DNA of 6,940 bases from an uncultured Sutterella sp. (GTDB lineage Bacteria; Pseudomonadota; Gammaproteobacteria; Burkholderiales; Burkholderiaceae_F): the NCBI GenBank assembly GCA_902493085.1, contig CABUOH010000059.1:1-6940 (forward strand), read 5' to 3'. Position numbers and translations under genes: made by a program. Of the stretch, positions 1 to 5,786 are shown one piece after another (the first letter of the stretch is position 1; the number at the start of each line of letters is the position of its first letter). Below the pieces are notes generated by a model, which was given only the letters and a program-made list of their open reading frames with translations, was not told the DNA's origin and did not search any database.

Positions 1-1
1 G

Positions 2-769
2 AGGGCCATTCTCGTCAATTCAAACCGCCCGATCACGAAGGACTTGCGGGTGCGCGAGGCGCTGGCCTACGCCTTCAACCGCCAGGCGGTGGTCGACGGC
101 ATTCTCAACGGCACCGAGGCGCCTGCGACGACGCTTTTTGCCCGCAACGTGCCCTATTGCGACATTGCGCTCACGGAGCGGGGATACGATCCGGGGCGCG
201 CGGCGGCGATTCTTGACGAGGCCGGCTGGCGGCCGGGCACGGACGGCGTGCGCGTCAAGGACGGCGCAAGGCTCGCGCTGGACTTCTACTACAACGCGAA
301 CAACGCGCACGAAAAGACGATCGCCGAAGCCATGCAGGGCGACCTTCTCAAGATCGGCGTCGAGCTTCGCGTGATCGGGGAGGAAAAGCAGGCGTTCCTT
401 GACCGTCAGCGCACGGGCGAATTTGATCTTCAGTATTCGCTCTCCTGGGGCGCGCCCTACGATCCGCAGAGCTACCTCTCCTCATGGCGCATTCCGGCCC
501 ACGGCGACTATCAGTCCCAGATCGGCCTGGCCGACAAGGCGCACATCGATGCGCTCGTCACGGCCCTCATGACGGAGGCCGACGAGGCCGAACGCGCCAA
601 AATGATCCGCGAGGTGCTCGTGCGCATCACGGATGCCGCGGTCTACATTCCGGTCTCGTACTCCCGCACGAAGGCCGTTTATTCGAACGCGCTCAAGGAC
701 GTCTCGTTTGCGGTGACGCAGTATGAGATTCCGTTCGAAAAGATGCGCTTTGCCGGAGACGCGAAGTAA
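2..769 (+). CDS. nikA: Nickel-binding periplasmic protein NikA, C-terminal half (5' end outside window)
   Basis: This is the last 255 residues of an SBP_bac_5 family solute-binding protein; the reading frame is open from the first bases of the window, so the start lies upstream. The protein captures nickel, probably as a chelate, in the periplasm and hands it to the NikBC permease. The visible half follows E. coli NikA closely: the TLFA.NVPY segment, YDP...A..LDEAGW, GEE...F..RQR.GEF, and WGAPYDP followed by YLSSWR and GLADK. From memory of the E. coli structure, Trp398, Tyr402 and the nickel-contacting His416 lie in this segment. Equivalent residues are seen here: Trp at 446-448, Tyr at 458-460 and His at 500-502. 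That favours nickel over oligopeptide as substrate. The TAA stop (767-769) directly abuts the nikB ATG, as in a co-transcribed operon. TTG at 44 could be read as a start but lies inside the conserved domain. Confidence 0.93.
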   Translation, partial: RAILVNSNRPITKDLRVREALAYAFNRQAVVDGILNGTEAPATTLFARNVPYCDIALTERGYDPGRAAAILDEAGWRPGTDGVRVKDGARLALDFYYNANNAHEKTIAEAMQGDLLKIGVELRVIGEEKQAFLDRQRTGEFDLQYSLSWGAPYDPQSYLSSWRIPAHGDYQSQIGLADKAHIDALVTALMTEADEAERAKMIREVLVRITDAAVYIPVSYSRTKAVYSNALKDVSFAVTQYEIPFEKMRFAGDAK

Positions 770-1702
770 ATGAGCGGGATGCTCGCGAGGCGTCTCGCGC
801 TCCTCGTGCCGATGCTTCTGGGGATCACCTTCATCGCCTTCATGCTGGGCGAGCTGTCGCCCTCGGATCCGGCCGAAGTGTCGATCCGTGTCAACGCCAT
901 GGTGCCCACGCCCGAGCTCATCGCTCAGACGCGGCATGAGCTTGGCCTCGACCGGCCGCTCATGACGCGCTACGCCGAGTGGCTGGGCGGCGTCCTTCAC
1001 GGGGATCTCGGCACGAGCTTCGTGACCGGCCGCCGGGTGACGGACGACTTTCTGAGGGCGCTTCCGCCCACGCTGGCGCTCGCGGGCGCGACGCTTCTCA
1101 TCGTGCTCCTCGCGGGCGCGGGGCTGGGCGCCGCCTGCGCCCTCAGTGCGGGCGGAATGCTCGATCGGATTGTTCGAGGCGTGCTCTTCACGATTTCGGC
1201 CGTGCCGAACTTCTGGGCCGCGCTTTTGCTGATGTGGCTCTTCGCCGTGGTGCTGGGACTTCTCCCCACGAACGGCATGCGCACGCCCGAATCCGTGATT
1301 CTCCCTGCGGCGTCGCTCTCGCTTGCCTACGTCGGCACCTACGTGCGGCTCATTCGCGCCGAGATGCTCAAGACCGCGGACGCGGACTGGGTGGTGTTTG
1401 CCAGAGCCCGGGGGCTCTCAAAGGGGCGCATTGCGATGCACATGCTCCTCAACAGCCTCAGGGGGAGTGTGACGGCGCTCGGCATGTCGATTCCGAAGCT
1501 CATTGCGGGAACCTTCGTGATCGAAAGCATCTACGCCTGGCCCGGGCTCGGCCGCCTGTGCGTGAGCGCCATCTTCAACCGCGACATTCCCGTCATCGTC
1601 GGCTACGTGCTCGTGACCGCCGTGCTCTTCATCGTCTTCAATCTGCTTTCGGATCTGGCGCTCGCGGCGCTCGATCCGCGCGAACGCAGGAGGAGCGCAT
1701 GA
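770..1702 (+). CDS. nikB: Nickel ABC transporter permease NikB
   Basis: A 310-residue inner-membrane permease (E. coli NikB is 314) of the BPD_transp_1 family, which pairs with NikC to form the transport channel. The N-terminus (ARRLALLVPMLLG) is the usual first membrane helix of DppB/NikB-type permeases. It is followed by the conserved ELGLDRPL and a GDLGTSF-type segment in the periplasmic region, then several hydrophobic helices. The cytoplasmic EAA coupling loop, which docks on the ATPases, is at about residues 211-230 (FARARGLSKGRI). The C-terminal WPGLGRL..SAIFNRD.PVI and the LDPRERRR ending match NikB well. ATG 770 follows the nikA stop with no gap. The upstream GGAG at 755-758 is 11 bases away, so translation may rely partly on coupling. 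The TGA stop overlaps the nikC start. Membership of the wider dipeptide/nickel permease family is certain; the nickel assignment rests on nikA and gene order. Confidence 0.93.
   Translation: MSGMLARRLALLVPMLLGITFIAFMLGELSPSDPAEVSIRVNAMVPTPELIAQTRHELGLDRPLMTRYAEWLGGVLHGDLGTSFVTGRRVTDDFLRALPPTLALAGATLLIVLLAGAGLGAACALSAGGMLDRIVRGVLFTISAVPNFWAALLLMWLFAVVLGLLPTNGMRTPESVILPAASLSLAYVGTYVRLIRAEMLKTADADWVVFARARGLSKGRIAMHMLLNSLRGSVTALGMSIPKLIAGTFVIESIYAWPGLGRLCVSAIFNRDIPVIVGYVLVTAVLFIVFNLLSDLALAALDPRERRRSA
1688..1693 (+). promoter_or_regulatory. Strong ribosome binding site of nikC
   Basis: AGGAGG lies 5 bases before the ATG at 1699, inside the last codons of nikB. It fixes the nikC start and shows that the frame which is open further upstream is only an overlap with nikB. 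Confidence 0.8.
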
Positions 1703-2529
1703 AGCGGTCCCTCAAGCGGTCCCTCAAGCGGGCCCTGGCGGCGCCGTCCTCGGTCTTTCTCATCCTCGTGCTCGCGGCGGGCGTTCTGGCGCCCCTTCTT
1801 CCGATCGCCGATCCGACGGCGATCGACATCGCGTCGAAATTCCTGCCGCCGAGCCTCGAGCACCCTTTGGGCACCGACCTTCTTGGCCGCGACATGCTCT
1901 CGCGCGTGATCTGGGGCATACGCGCCACGTTCGTGACGGCGCTCCTCACGATGGCGGCGACGGCATGCGCGGGCATGCTTGCGGGCGGCATCGCCGCGGC
2001 TGCGGGCGGGCGCACGGACGCCTTCATCATGCGGCTTTGCGACATGTGGATGTCGTTTCCGAGCGAAGTGCTCATTCTGGCCCTGGTCGGCGTGCTCGGC
2101 CCCGGGCTTGAAAACGTGCTCGCCGCCTGCCTCGTCGCCAAGTGGCCCTGGTACGCCCGCATGATGCGGGGGCTTCTCATGCATCTGAACGCCGCGGGCT
2201 TCGTGCAGTTCGCCCGCGTGAGCGGCGCGTCGAACCGGCACGTGCTCTTGAGGCACCTTGTGCCCAACGCGGCGGGCGAATGCTTCGTGCTCGGCACGAT
2301 CGACACCGGGAGCGTCGTCCTCATGATTTCGGCCCTCTCCTTTCTCGGTCTCGGCGCCCAGCCGCCGATGCCCGAATGGGGCTCGATGCTCGCAGAGGCC
2401 AAAAACGTCATGACGCTCTATCCGGGGCAGATGTTCGTGCCCGGTCTGGCGATCATGAGCGTCGTGACGGCGCTCAACTTCCTGGGCGACGCGCTGCGCG
2501 ACGCCTTTGACGCGAGGAGCATTGAATGA
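1699..2529 (+). CDS. nikC: Nickel ABC transporter permease NikC
   Basis: A 276-residue second permease of the importer (E. coli NikC is 277), in the BPD_transp_1 / DppC-NikC family. Conserved marks are HPLGTDLLGRDMLSR near the start, the MW.SFP segment, the EAA coupling loop at about residues 172-190 (FARVSGASNRHV), and the late SFLGLGAQPP.PEWG motif that ends in a GDALRD tail typical of the family. The start is set by AGGAGG at 1688-1693; the ATGA overlap with nikB means the two subunits are translationally coupled. The N-terminus is unusual: a 12-base unit repeated in tandem makes a basic MKRSLKRSLKRAL leader before the first membrane helix. The basic residues would stay cytoplasmic. The TGA stop again overlaps the next start as ATGA. 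Confidence 0.93.
   Translation: MKRSLKRSLKRALAAPSSVFLILVLAAGVLAPLLPIADPTAIDIASKFLPPSLEHPLGTDLLGRDMLSRVIWGIRATFVTALLTMAATACAGMLAGGIAAAAGGRTDAFIMRLCDMWMSFPSEVLILALVGVLGPGLENVLAACLVAKWPWYARMMRGLLMHLNAAGFVQFARVSGASNRHVLLRHLVPNAAGECFVLGTIDTGSVVLMISALSFLGLGAQPPMPEWGSMLAEAKNVMTLYPGQMFVPGLAIMSVVTALNFLGDALRDAFDARSIE
1702..1737 (+). repeat. Tandem 12-bp repeat at the start of nikC
   Basis: The unit AAGCGGTCCCTC occurs twice exactly (1702-1713, 1714-1725) and a third time with two changes (1726-1737, AAGCGGGCCCTG). It encodes KRSL-KRSL-KRAL directly after the initiator Met. Because the unit is four codons, gain or loss of a copy keeps the frame. Confidence 0.9.
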
Positions 2530-3677
2530 CGGCGAATGGCGCGCTCCTGCGCGTAAGGGGACTTGAAGTGCGGGACGCCGCAGGGCGCAGGGTCGTGCGC
2601 GGAATCAATCTCGACGTGCGCCGCGGGGAATGCCTCGCGCTCGTCGGAGAATCGGGCGCAGGGAAGTCCCTCACGCTCAGGGCGCTCGCGGGTCTGCTGC
2701 CGAGAGGCTTAACGGCCTTGGGCGAGATCGATTTCGAGGGCCGCTCCCTCATGAAGCCGGGCGCTTGGGCGGACGTGCGCGGGCGGCGCATTCTCTACAT
2801 GGCCCAGCAGGCGATGACGGCCTTCGACCCCCTTGTGCGCATCGGCGTGCAGCTCGCTGAAACGGCACGGGCTGCGGGACTCAAGGATGAGAAAGGCGGG
2901 GCCGTTCGCCGTGCGCTCAAGTCCGTGGGCCTCGCGGACGCGGACCGCATCCTCAGGGCCTATCCCTGCGAGCTTTCGGGCGGCATGCTCCAGCGCGTGA
3001 CGGCCGCCTGCGCGCTCCTTCTCAAGCCCGACCTGATTTTGGCCGACGAGCCCACGAGCGCGCTTGATGCGGTGAACGTGAGAAACATCCTCGAGAGTCT
3101 CGAAGAAGTGCGTCGCGCAACGGGTGCCGCACTCGTGCTCGTCACGCACGATCTGGGTCTGGCGGCGGTCGCCGCCGAGCGCTTTGCGATCATCAGGGCG
3201 GGCGAGATCGTCGAGACGGGCGGACGCGCGCTTTTGGATCGCCCGGGTCACCCGTACACGCAAAGGCTCGTGCGCGCGTGGCATCGCGCCGGCGCCGTGC
3301 TCGAGCGGGCGCTCTCGTCCGAAGCTCAGCCGGCCGTTCGTTCGCCCGCACGCCCCGAGTCTCGGGCTGCTTCGCCGCTGCTGAGCCTCCGGGGTGTCTC
3401 GAAGACCTATCGGATCGGATCCTTCCTGCGTCGACGAGGGCACGAGGTGCTCCGCGGCGTGGACCTTGACGTTCATCCCGGCGAGGTCGTAGGCCTCGTC
3501 GGCGCCTCGGGCGAGGGGAAGTCGACGCTGGCGCGGCTCGTGCTAGGTCCCGACGGAGGGAAGGATTCACTTCGGGAATCGGGAGCGCTCAAGACCACGG
3601 GCGGGCGAGGTGAGCGTCGTCTTTCAGAATTATCTCGATTCGGCCGATCCTGCGTGGTGCGTGAGGGACGTGATTGA
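2526..3677 (+). CDS. nikD: NikD ATPase fused to the N-terminal part of NikE (reading frame cut short by a frameshift)
   Basis: As written this encodes 383 residues. Residues 1 to about 260 are a complete NikD-like ABC ATPase that would power nickel import from the cytoplasmic face. It has Walker A GESGAGKS at 41-48, the Q-loop region MAQQ..TAFDPL, signature LSGGM at 150-154, Walker B LILADEP with D174/E175, and switch histidine H208 (VTHD). The C-terminal HPYT.RLV tail is typical of the nickel/peptide ATPase class. After an Ala/Ser/Arg/Pro-rich linker a second ABC domain starts at about residue 284 (LLSLRGVSKTY), with its own Walker A GASGEGKST at 326-334. This is the NikE half. Homology stops after LARLVLG; the remaining residues up to the TGA at 3675-3677 look like out-of-frame translation. 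ATG 2526 overlaps the nikC stop and has AGGAG at 2515-2519, 6 bases upstream. E. coli NikD is 254 residues and separate from NikE. Confidence 0.88.
   Translation: MTANGALLRVRGLEVRDAAGRRVVRGINLDVRRGECLALVGESGAGKSLTLRALAGLLPRGLTALGEIDFEGRSLMKPGAWADVRGRRILYMAQQAMTAFDPLVRIGVQLAETARAAGLKDEKGGAVRRALKSVGLADADRILRAYPCELSGGMLQRVTAACALLLKPDLILADEPTSALDAVNVRNILESLEEVRRATGAALVLVTHDLGLAAVAAERFAIIRAGEIVETGGRALLDRPGHPYTQRLVRAWHRAGAVLERALSSEAQPAVRSPARPESRAASPLLSLRGVSKTYRIGSFLRRRGHEVLRGVDLDVHPGEVVGLVGASGEGKSTLARLVLGPDGGKDSLRESGALKTTGGRGERRLSELSRFGRSCVVREGRD
3546..3552 (+). other. Frameshift point within the NikE domain
   Basis: Upstream, the NikE domain reads in the nikD frame to Gly at 3546-3548 (end of LARLVLG). 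Downstream it continues one base later from Pro at 3550-3552 as PTEGRIHFGN and then SVVFQNYLD, the expected Q-loop region. The new frame has a TAG at 3544-3546, so the crossing cannot be earlier than 3547. The distance 2526-4125 is 1600 bases, one more than a multiple of three. The GPTEG junction is short compared with the usual GLxxPTxG, which favours a loss of 2, 5 or 8 bases over gain of one. Confidence 0.85.
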
Positions 3678-4125
3678 GGAGCCCGCAAGGCTCGCCGGTG
3701 GACGAACGGATGCCGTCGGGCTTCTCCGGCGCGTGGGGCTTTCGGCTGAATTTGCGTCCCGCCGGCCGCATCAGCTCTCGGGCGGCGAGCTTCAGCGCAT
3801 CGCCATTGCGCGCGCCATGGCCGCAGAGCCTTCGCTCATCGTCTTTGACGAGGCGCTCAGCAGTCTAGATGCCTCGGTTCAGGACGAGATCATGACGCTC
3901 CTTGAGGACTTGAGGCCCGCGCATGCGGGGTGGCTCTTCATCTCGCACGACCTCAAGGCCGTGGCAAGGCTCTGCGATCGGGTTGCCGTGCTCTCCGAGG
4001 GACGAATCGCCGAGGTGATGGACGCCGCCCGCATGGGGCGTCCGGCAAGCGAAGCCGGACGGCGCCTCATCGAGGCCGCACGCAATGCGGTGCCGGGACG
4101 GGACCGGAATTCGAACGCCGTCTGA
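3610..4125 (+). CDS. nikE: NikE ATPase, C-terminal part, out of frame with its N-terminal half
   Basis: This frame carries the rest of the second nickel-transporter ATPase; recognisable homology begins at 3550. It has the Q-loop (VVFQN), signature LSGGELQR from 3775, Walker B LIVFDEALSSLD with Asp at 3847-3849 and Glu at 3850-3852, and switch histidine at 3946-3948 (ISHD). It lacks a Walker A, which lies upstream in the other frame (3501-3527), so it cannot be a working ATPase alone. GTG 3610 is the first possible start in this frame but has no convincing ribosome binding site and cuts into the domain. I read it as a broken gene, a sequencing indel, or, less likely, a recoded gene. With the frame repaired, the fused NikD-NikE would be about 530 residues. 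No gene of the operon follows; the next gene is on the other strand. Confidence 0.75.
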   Translation: MSVVFQNYLDSADPAWCVRDVIEEPARLAGGRTDAVGLLRRVGLSAEFASRRPHQLSGGELQRIAIARAMAAEPSLIVFDEALSSLDASVQDEIMTLLEDLRPAHAGWLFISHDLKAVARLCDRVAVLSEGRIAEVMDAARMGRPASEAGRRLIEAARNAVPGRDRNSNAV

Positions 4126-4132
4126 ATTCCGG
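4104..4132 (+). terminator. Perfect hairpin over the nikE stop codon; possible operon terminator
   Basis: CCGGAATTC (4104-4112) and GAATTCCGG (4124-4132) are exact inverted copies that form a 9-bp stem with an 11-base loop. The stop TGA is at 4123-4125. No T-run follows on the + strand, so this is not a classical intrinsic terminator. It may stabilise the 3' end of the nik mRNA or aid termination. Confidence 0.35.
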
Positions 4133-4169
4133 AGTCGGGTGTCAGGCGAAAAAGGAAACGGAAAAGGAA

Positions 4170-4200
4170 AAGCCCGCCGCCGGACATCCGGGACGGGCTT
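4170..4200 (-). terminator. Intrinsic terminator of the lipoprotein gene
   Basis: AAGCCCG (4170-4176) pairs with CGGGCTT (4194-4200), and an inner CCGG/CCGG can extend the structure. On the - strand it begins 18 bases after the lipoprotein stop and is followed by a T-rich tract (complement of the A-rich 4149-4169). Orientation and spacing fit termination of the - strand gene. Confidence 0.75.
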
Positions 4201-4218
4201 GAGGGCGTTCGGTCGTTC

Positions 4219-4626
4219 TTACTTGCCCTTGGTGTTTTCGAGCGTTGTCAAGTCGTCGATGGCGAAGCTGCCCGTGAGTCCCTTGTACTCGGGACGGTAG
4301 CTGAGGCCGGCCTGGCAGCGGAATTCGAGCCATGCGGAAGCGGGCCGCTTGCCGTCCTTCGTGCCGTTGGTCGACGAACCGTTGACGGGAAGCATGGCCA
4401 TGCCGCGGTCGCCGCAGTGCGAGCGGGCACGTTCGTTGAGGTGGTCGGCGAGGCGGTTGCCTTCAATGCTGCCGGGCCAGACGGCCTCGATGCGCCAGAC
4501 GTTGCCGACCACGTTCGTGATCTTTTCCTCGCGATCGAGGTAGTTCTGGCGCTCCTCGTGAAGGGCTTCGCAGCCGGAAAGAAGAAGGGCGGCAAGAGCC
4601 GTGCCGATGATCAGAGTGCGCTTCAT
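4219..4626 (-). CDS. Small predicted lipoprotein of unknown function
   Basis: A 135-residue protein that I do not recognise. The N-terminus is a clear lipoprotein signal: MKRT, a hydrophobic stretch, then lipobox LSGC with Cys19 as the lipidated residue. The mature protein is therefore about 117 residues and membrane anchored. It has a charged segment after the anchor (HEERQNYLDREEKI), a WRIEAVWPGS stretch, two further cysteines (C71 in SHCGDRG and C104 in FRCQAG) that could form a disulfide, and a Gly/Ser/Asn/Lys-rich middle that may be a loop. I chose ATG at 4626 because it puts the lipobox at the normal distance; an ATG at 4713 in the same frame would add 29 residues before the signal. No good ribosome binding site precedes 4626; the bases there are ATATAT-rich. 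It converges on the nik operon and diverges from ccmA, and probably forms its own transcript ending at the hairpin 4170-4200. Confidence 0.82.
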   Translation of the reverse strand: MKRTLIIGTALAALLLSGCEALHEERQNYLDREEKITNVVGNVWRIEAVWPGSIEGNRLADHLNERARSHCGDRGMAMLPVNGSSTNGTKDGKRPASAWLEFRCQAGLSYRPEYKGLTGSFAIDDLTTLENTKGK

Positions 4627-4657
4627 ATATATAGAGTAAGTCTGTCGGGTGGTCGGA

Positions 4658-4678
4658 AGCCGCCCGCGGAAGGCGGCT
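4658..4678 (-). promoter_or_regulatory. GC-rich hairpin upstream of the lipoprotein gene
   Basis: AGCCGCC (4658-4664) and GGCGGCT (4672-4678) form a 7-bp stem with a 7-base loop, 32 bases upstream of the lipoprotein ATG. If transcribed, it would sit in the 5' leader. The function is unknown. Confidence 0.35.
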
Positions 4679-4940
4679 GATGGTGCCGTCATTTTACCCA
4701 GATTCGTACGCATGGGCCGAGGAAGGCGGCTTCGGACGGGGACGGCAGAGATTTGTTCAATTCTTCCGATAGACGAAGGAAAAGAGGGGCGCGGGCGGTG
4801 CGCCCGAAGGGCCGAATCTTAAGACGGAGGGCTCGAAGGCGGGCGCCGTCGGCTGTGTTTCGTGCAGTGGTGATGCGCAAAAGAATGTTGTCCCGCAGGC
4901 ATTTTCTTGAGAAAAGGGGGCTTTTCCGGCTGTTGCTGGC

Positions 4941-4997
4941 ACCGTTGGCAAATGCGTTTTTTTGTAAGCATTGCTTAATACGGCCTCCCTACACTTC
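4941..4997 (+). promoter_or_regulatory. Candidate promoter/operator region of the ccm operon
   Basis: The stretch is much more AT-rich than its surroundings. It contains TTGGCA (4945-4950, 5 of 6 to a -35 box), a run of seven T (4957-4963), the exact 6-1-6 palindrome TAAGCA-T-TGCTTA (4965-4977), and TACACT (4990-4995), a weak -10 candidate. I could not place a -35/-10 pair with standard spacing, so the exact promoter is unresolved; the palindrome could bind a dimeric regulator. Confidence 0.35.
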
Positions 4998-5064
4998 AAC
5001 ACAAAGACTTTTCGGGCTCGAACCCCGCCCGTTTCCAACGTCAACAGGACCCACCGTTTCACCC

Positions 5065-5772
5065 ATGTCAGAAGCCATTCTTGAAGTCTGCGGCCTTACC
5101 TGCGAACGCGGGGAAAGGACGCTTTTTCGGAATCTTACGTTTGCCGTCAAGCCCGGCACGCTCGTGCGCATCGCCGGGAGCAACGGTGCGGGCAAGACGA
5201 CGCTTCTGCGCCTGATGACGGGGCTCATGCGGCCCGTCGAGGGCGAGGTGCGCTGGCGGGGCGTTCCCGTTGAGAAGGCCGCCCAGGACTTCTGGCGCGA
5301 GCTCTGCTACATCGGACACCGCAACGGCGTCAAGGACGATCTGTCCGTTCTTGAAAACGTGATGATCAACGCCAACGTGGCGGCCGTGCCGGTCACGGAA
5401 AACGCTGCGCTCGACGCGCTTGACGCCGTGGGCCTCACGGACTTCGCCGACGTGCCCGCGGGTCAGCTCTCTCAGGGGCAGCGCCGCCGCGTCGCGCTCG
5501 CGCGCCTCTGGCTTTCGCGCTCCGTCAAGCTCTGGGTGCTCGACGAGCCCTTCACCGCGCTTGACGTTCGCGGGGTCGCTCGTCTTGCAGACCTCGTGGG
5601 CGAACACGTCAAGGCGGGCGGCATCGTGATGCTCGTCACGCATCAGGAAGTCCCCGTCGACGGAGTCGAATACCTCGTCATCGAACCCGAACGCTGGTCG
5701 CCCCGCCGCCGCACGGCGGTCGAGGCCGCGCTCGACAACGAAAGCGCTCTCGAAGCGGAAAACGCAGGTTAA
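5065..5772 (+). CDS. ccmA: Cytochrome c maturation ATPase CcmA (heme exporter ATP-binding protein)
   Basis: A 235-residue ABC ATPase of System I cytochrome c biogenesis. CcmA works with CcmB at the inner membrane; ATP hydrolysis drives release of heme-loaded CcmE from the CcmC complex. Motifs are Walker A GSNGAGKTT at 38-46, signature LSQGQRRRVALARLWL from 135, Walker B VLDEPFTALD with D160/E161, and switch histidine H193 (VTHQE). The N-terminal CERGERTLFRNL and the CYIGHRNGVKDDLSVLEN segment are typical of CcmA rather than of general ABC ATPases. It is about 30 residues longer than E. coli CcmA; the extra is a charged C-terminal tail (ERWSPRRRTAVEA and on). I chose ATG 5065 because family homology starts there. 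The nearest Shine-Dalgarno-like bases (AGGA, 5045-5048) are too far upstream, so initiation may be weak. First gene of the ccm operon. Confidence 0.94.
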   Translation: MSEAILEVCGLTCERGERTLFRNLTFAVKPGTLVRIAGSNGAGKTTLLRLMTGLMRPVEGEVRWRGVPVEKAAQDFWRELCYIGHRNGVKDDLSVLENVMINANVAAVPVTENAALDALDAVGLTDFADVPAGQLSQGQRRRVALARLWLSRSVKLWVLDEPFTALDVRGVARLADLVGEHVKAGGIVMLVTHQEVPVDGVEYLVIEPERWSPRRRTAVEAALDNESALEAENAG

Positions 5773-5786
5773 GGAGCGCAGCAGTC

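Larger units (their letters stand above)
4627..5064. other. Non-coding region between the divergent lipoprotein and ccmA genes
   Basis: About 440 bases with no gene I can support. The ccmA frame is open back to 4753, but the translated stretch is Arg-rich and without domain character, so I take it as chance. The lipoprotein-proximal part is GC-rich with hairpins at 4658-4678 and 4787-4805 (GGGCGC/GCGCCC, 6 bp). The part near ccmA (about 4900-5010) is AT-rich and is the likely place for the ccm promoter. TAAAAT at 4688-4693 on the - strand resembles a -10 box for the lipoprotein gene, but no matching -35 was seen. Confidence 0.6.

Noticed and set aside
979..1698. Long open frame upstream of nikC, overlapping nikB
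   Set aside because: It lies inside nikB, whose product is a clear NikB. The nikC start at 1699 has a strong ribosome binding site and fits the length of NikC.
1638..2411. Long open frames on the - strand opposite nikC (and similar ones opposite nikD, ccmA and ccmB)
   Set aside because: Arg/Ala/His-rich translations without motifs, typical of antisense frames in GC-rich genes; the + strand has recognised proteins throughout.
4787..4805. GC hairpin GGGCGC/GCGCCC as a terminator
   Set aside because: No T-run follows on either strand and no gene ends nearby; likely a chance pairing in GC-rich DNA.
4937..4955. Sigma-54 type promoter (TGGCAC ... TTGGCA) upstream of ccmA
   Set aside because: The -24-like TGGCAC is present, but the GC of the -12 element would fall at the wrong spacing (10 bases from GG to GC instead of 12).
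5013..5027. tRNA T-arm-like stem and loop (CGGG-CTCGAAC-CCCG)
   Set aside because: The loop starts with C where TTC is expected, and I found no acceptor, D or anticodon arms around it.
4753..5064. In-frame N-terminal extension of CcmA of about 104 residues
   Set aside because: The frame is open but the translation is Arg-rich without domain character, and CcmA family homology begins at the ATG at 5065. The segment also contains the AT-rich putative promoter region.
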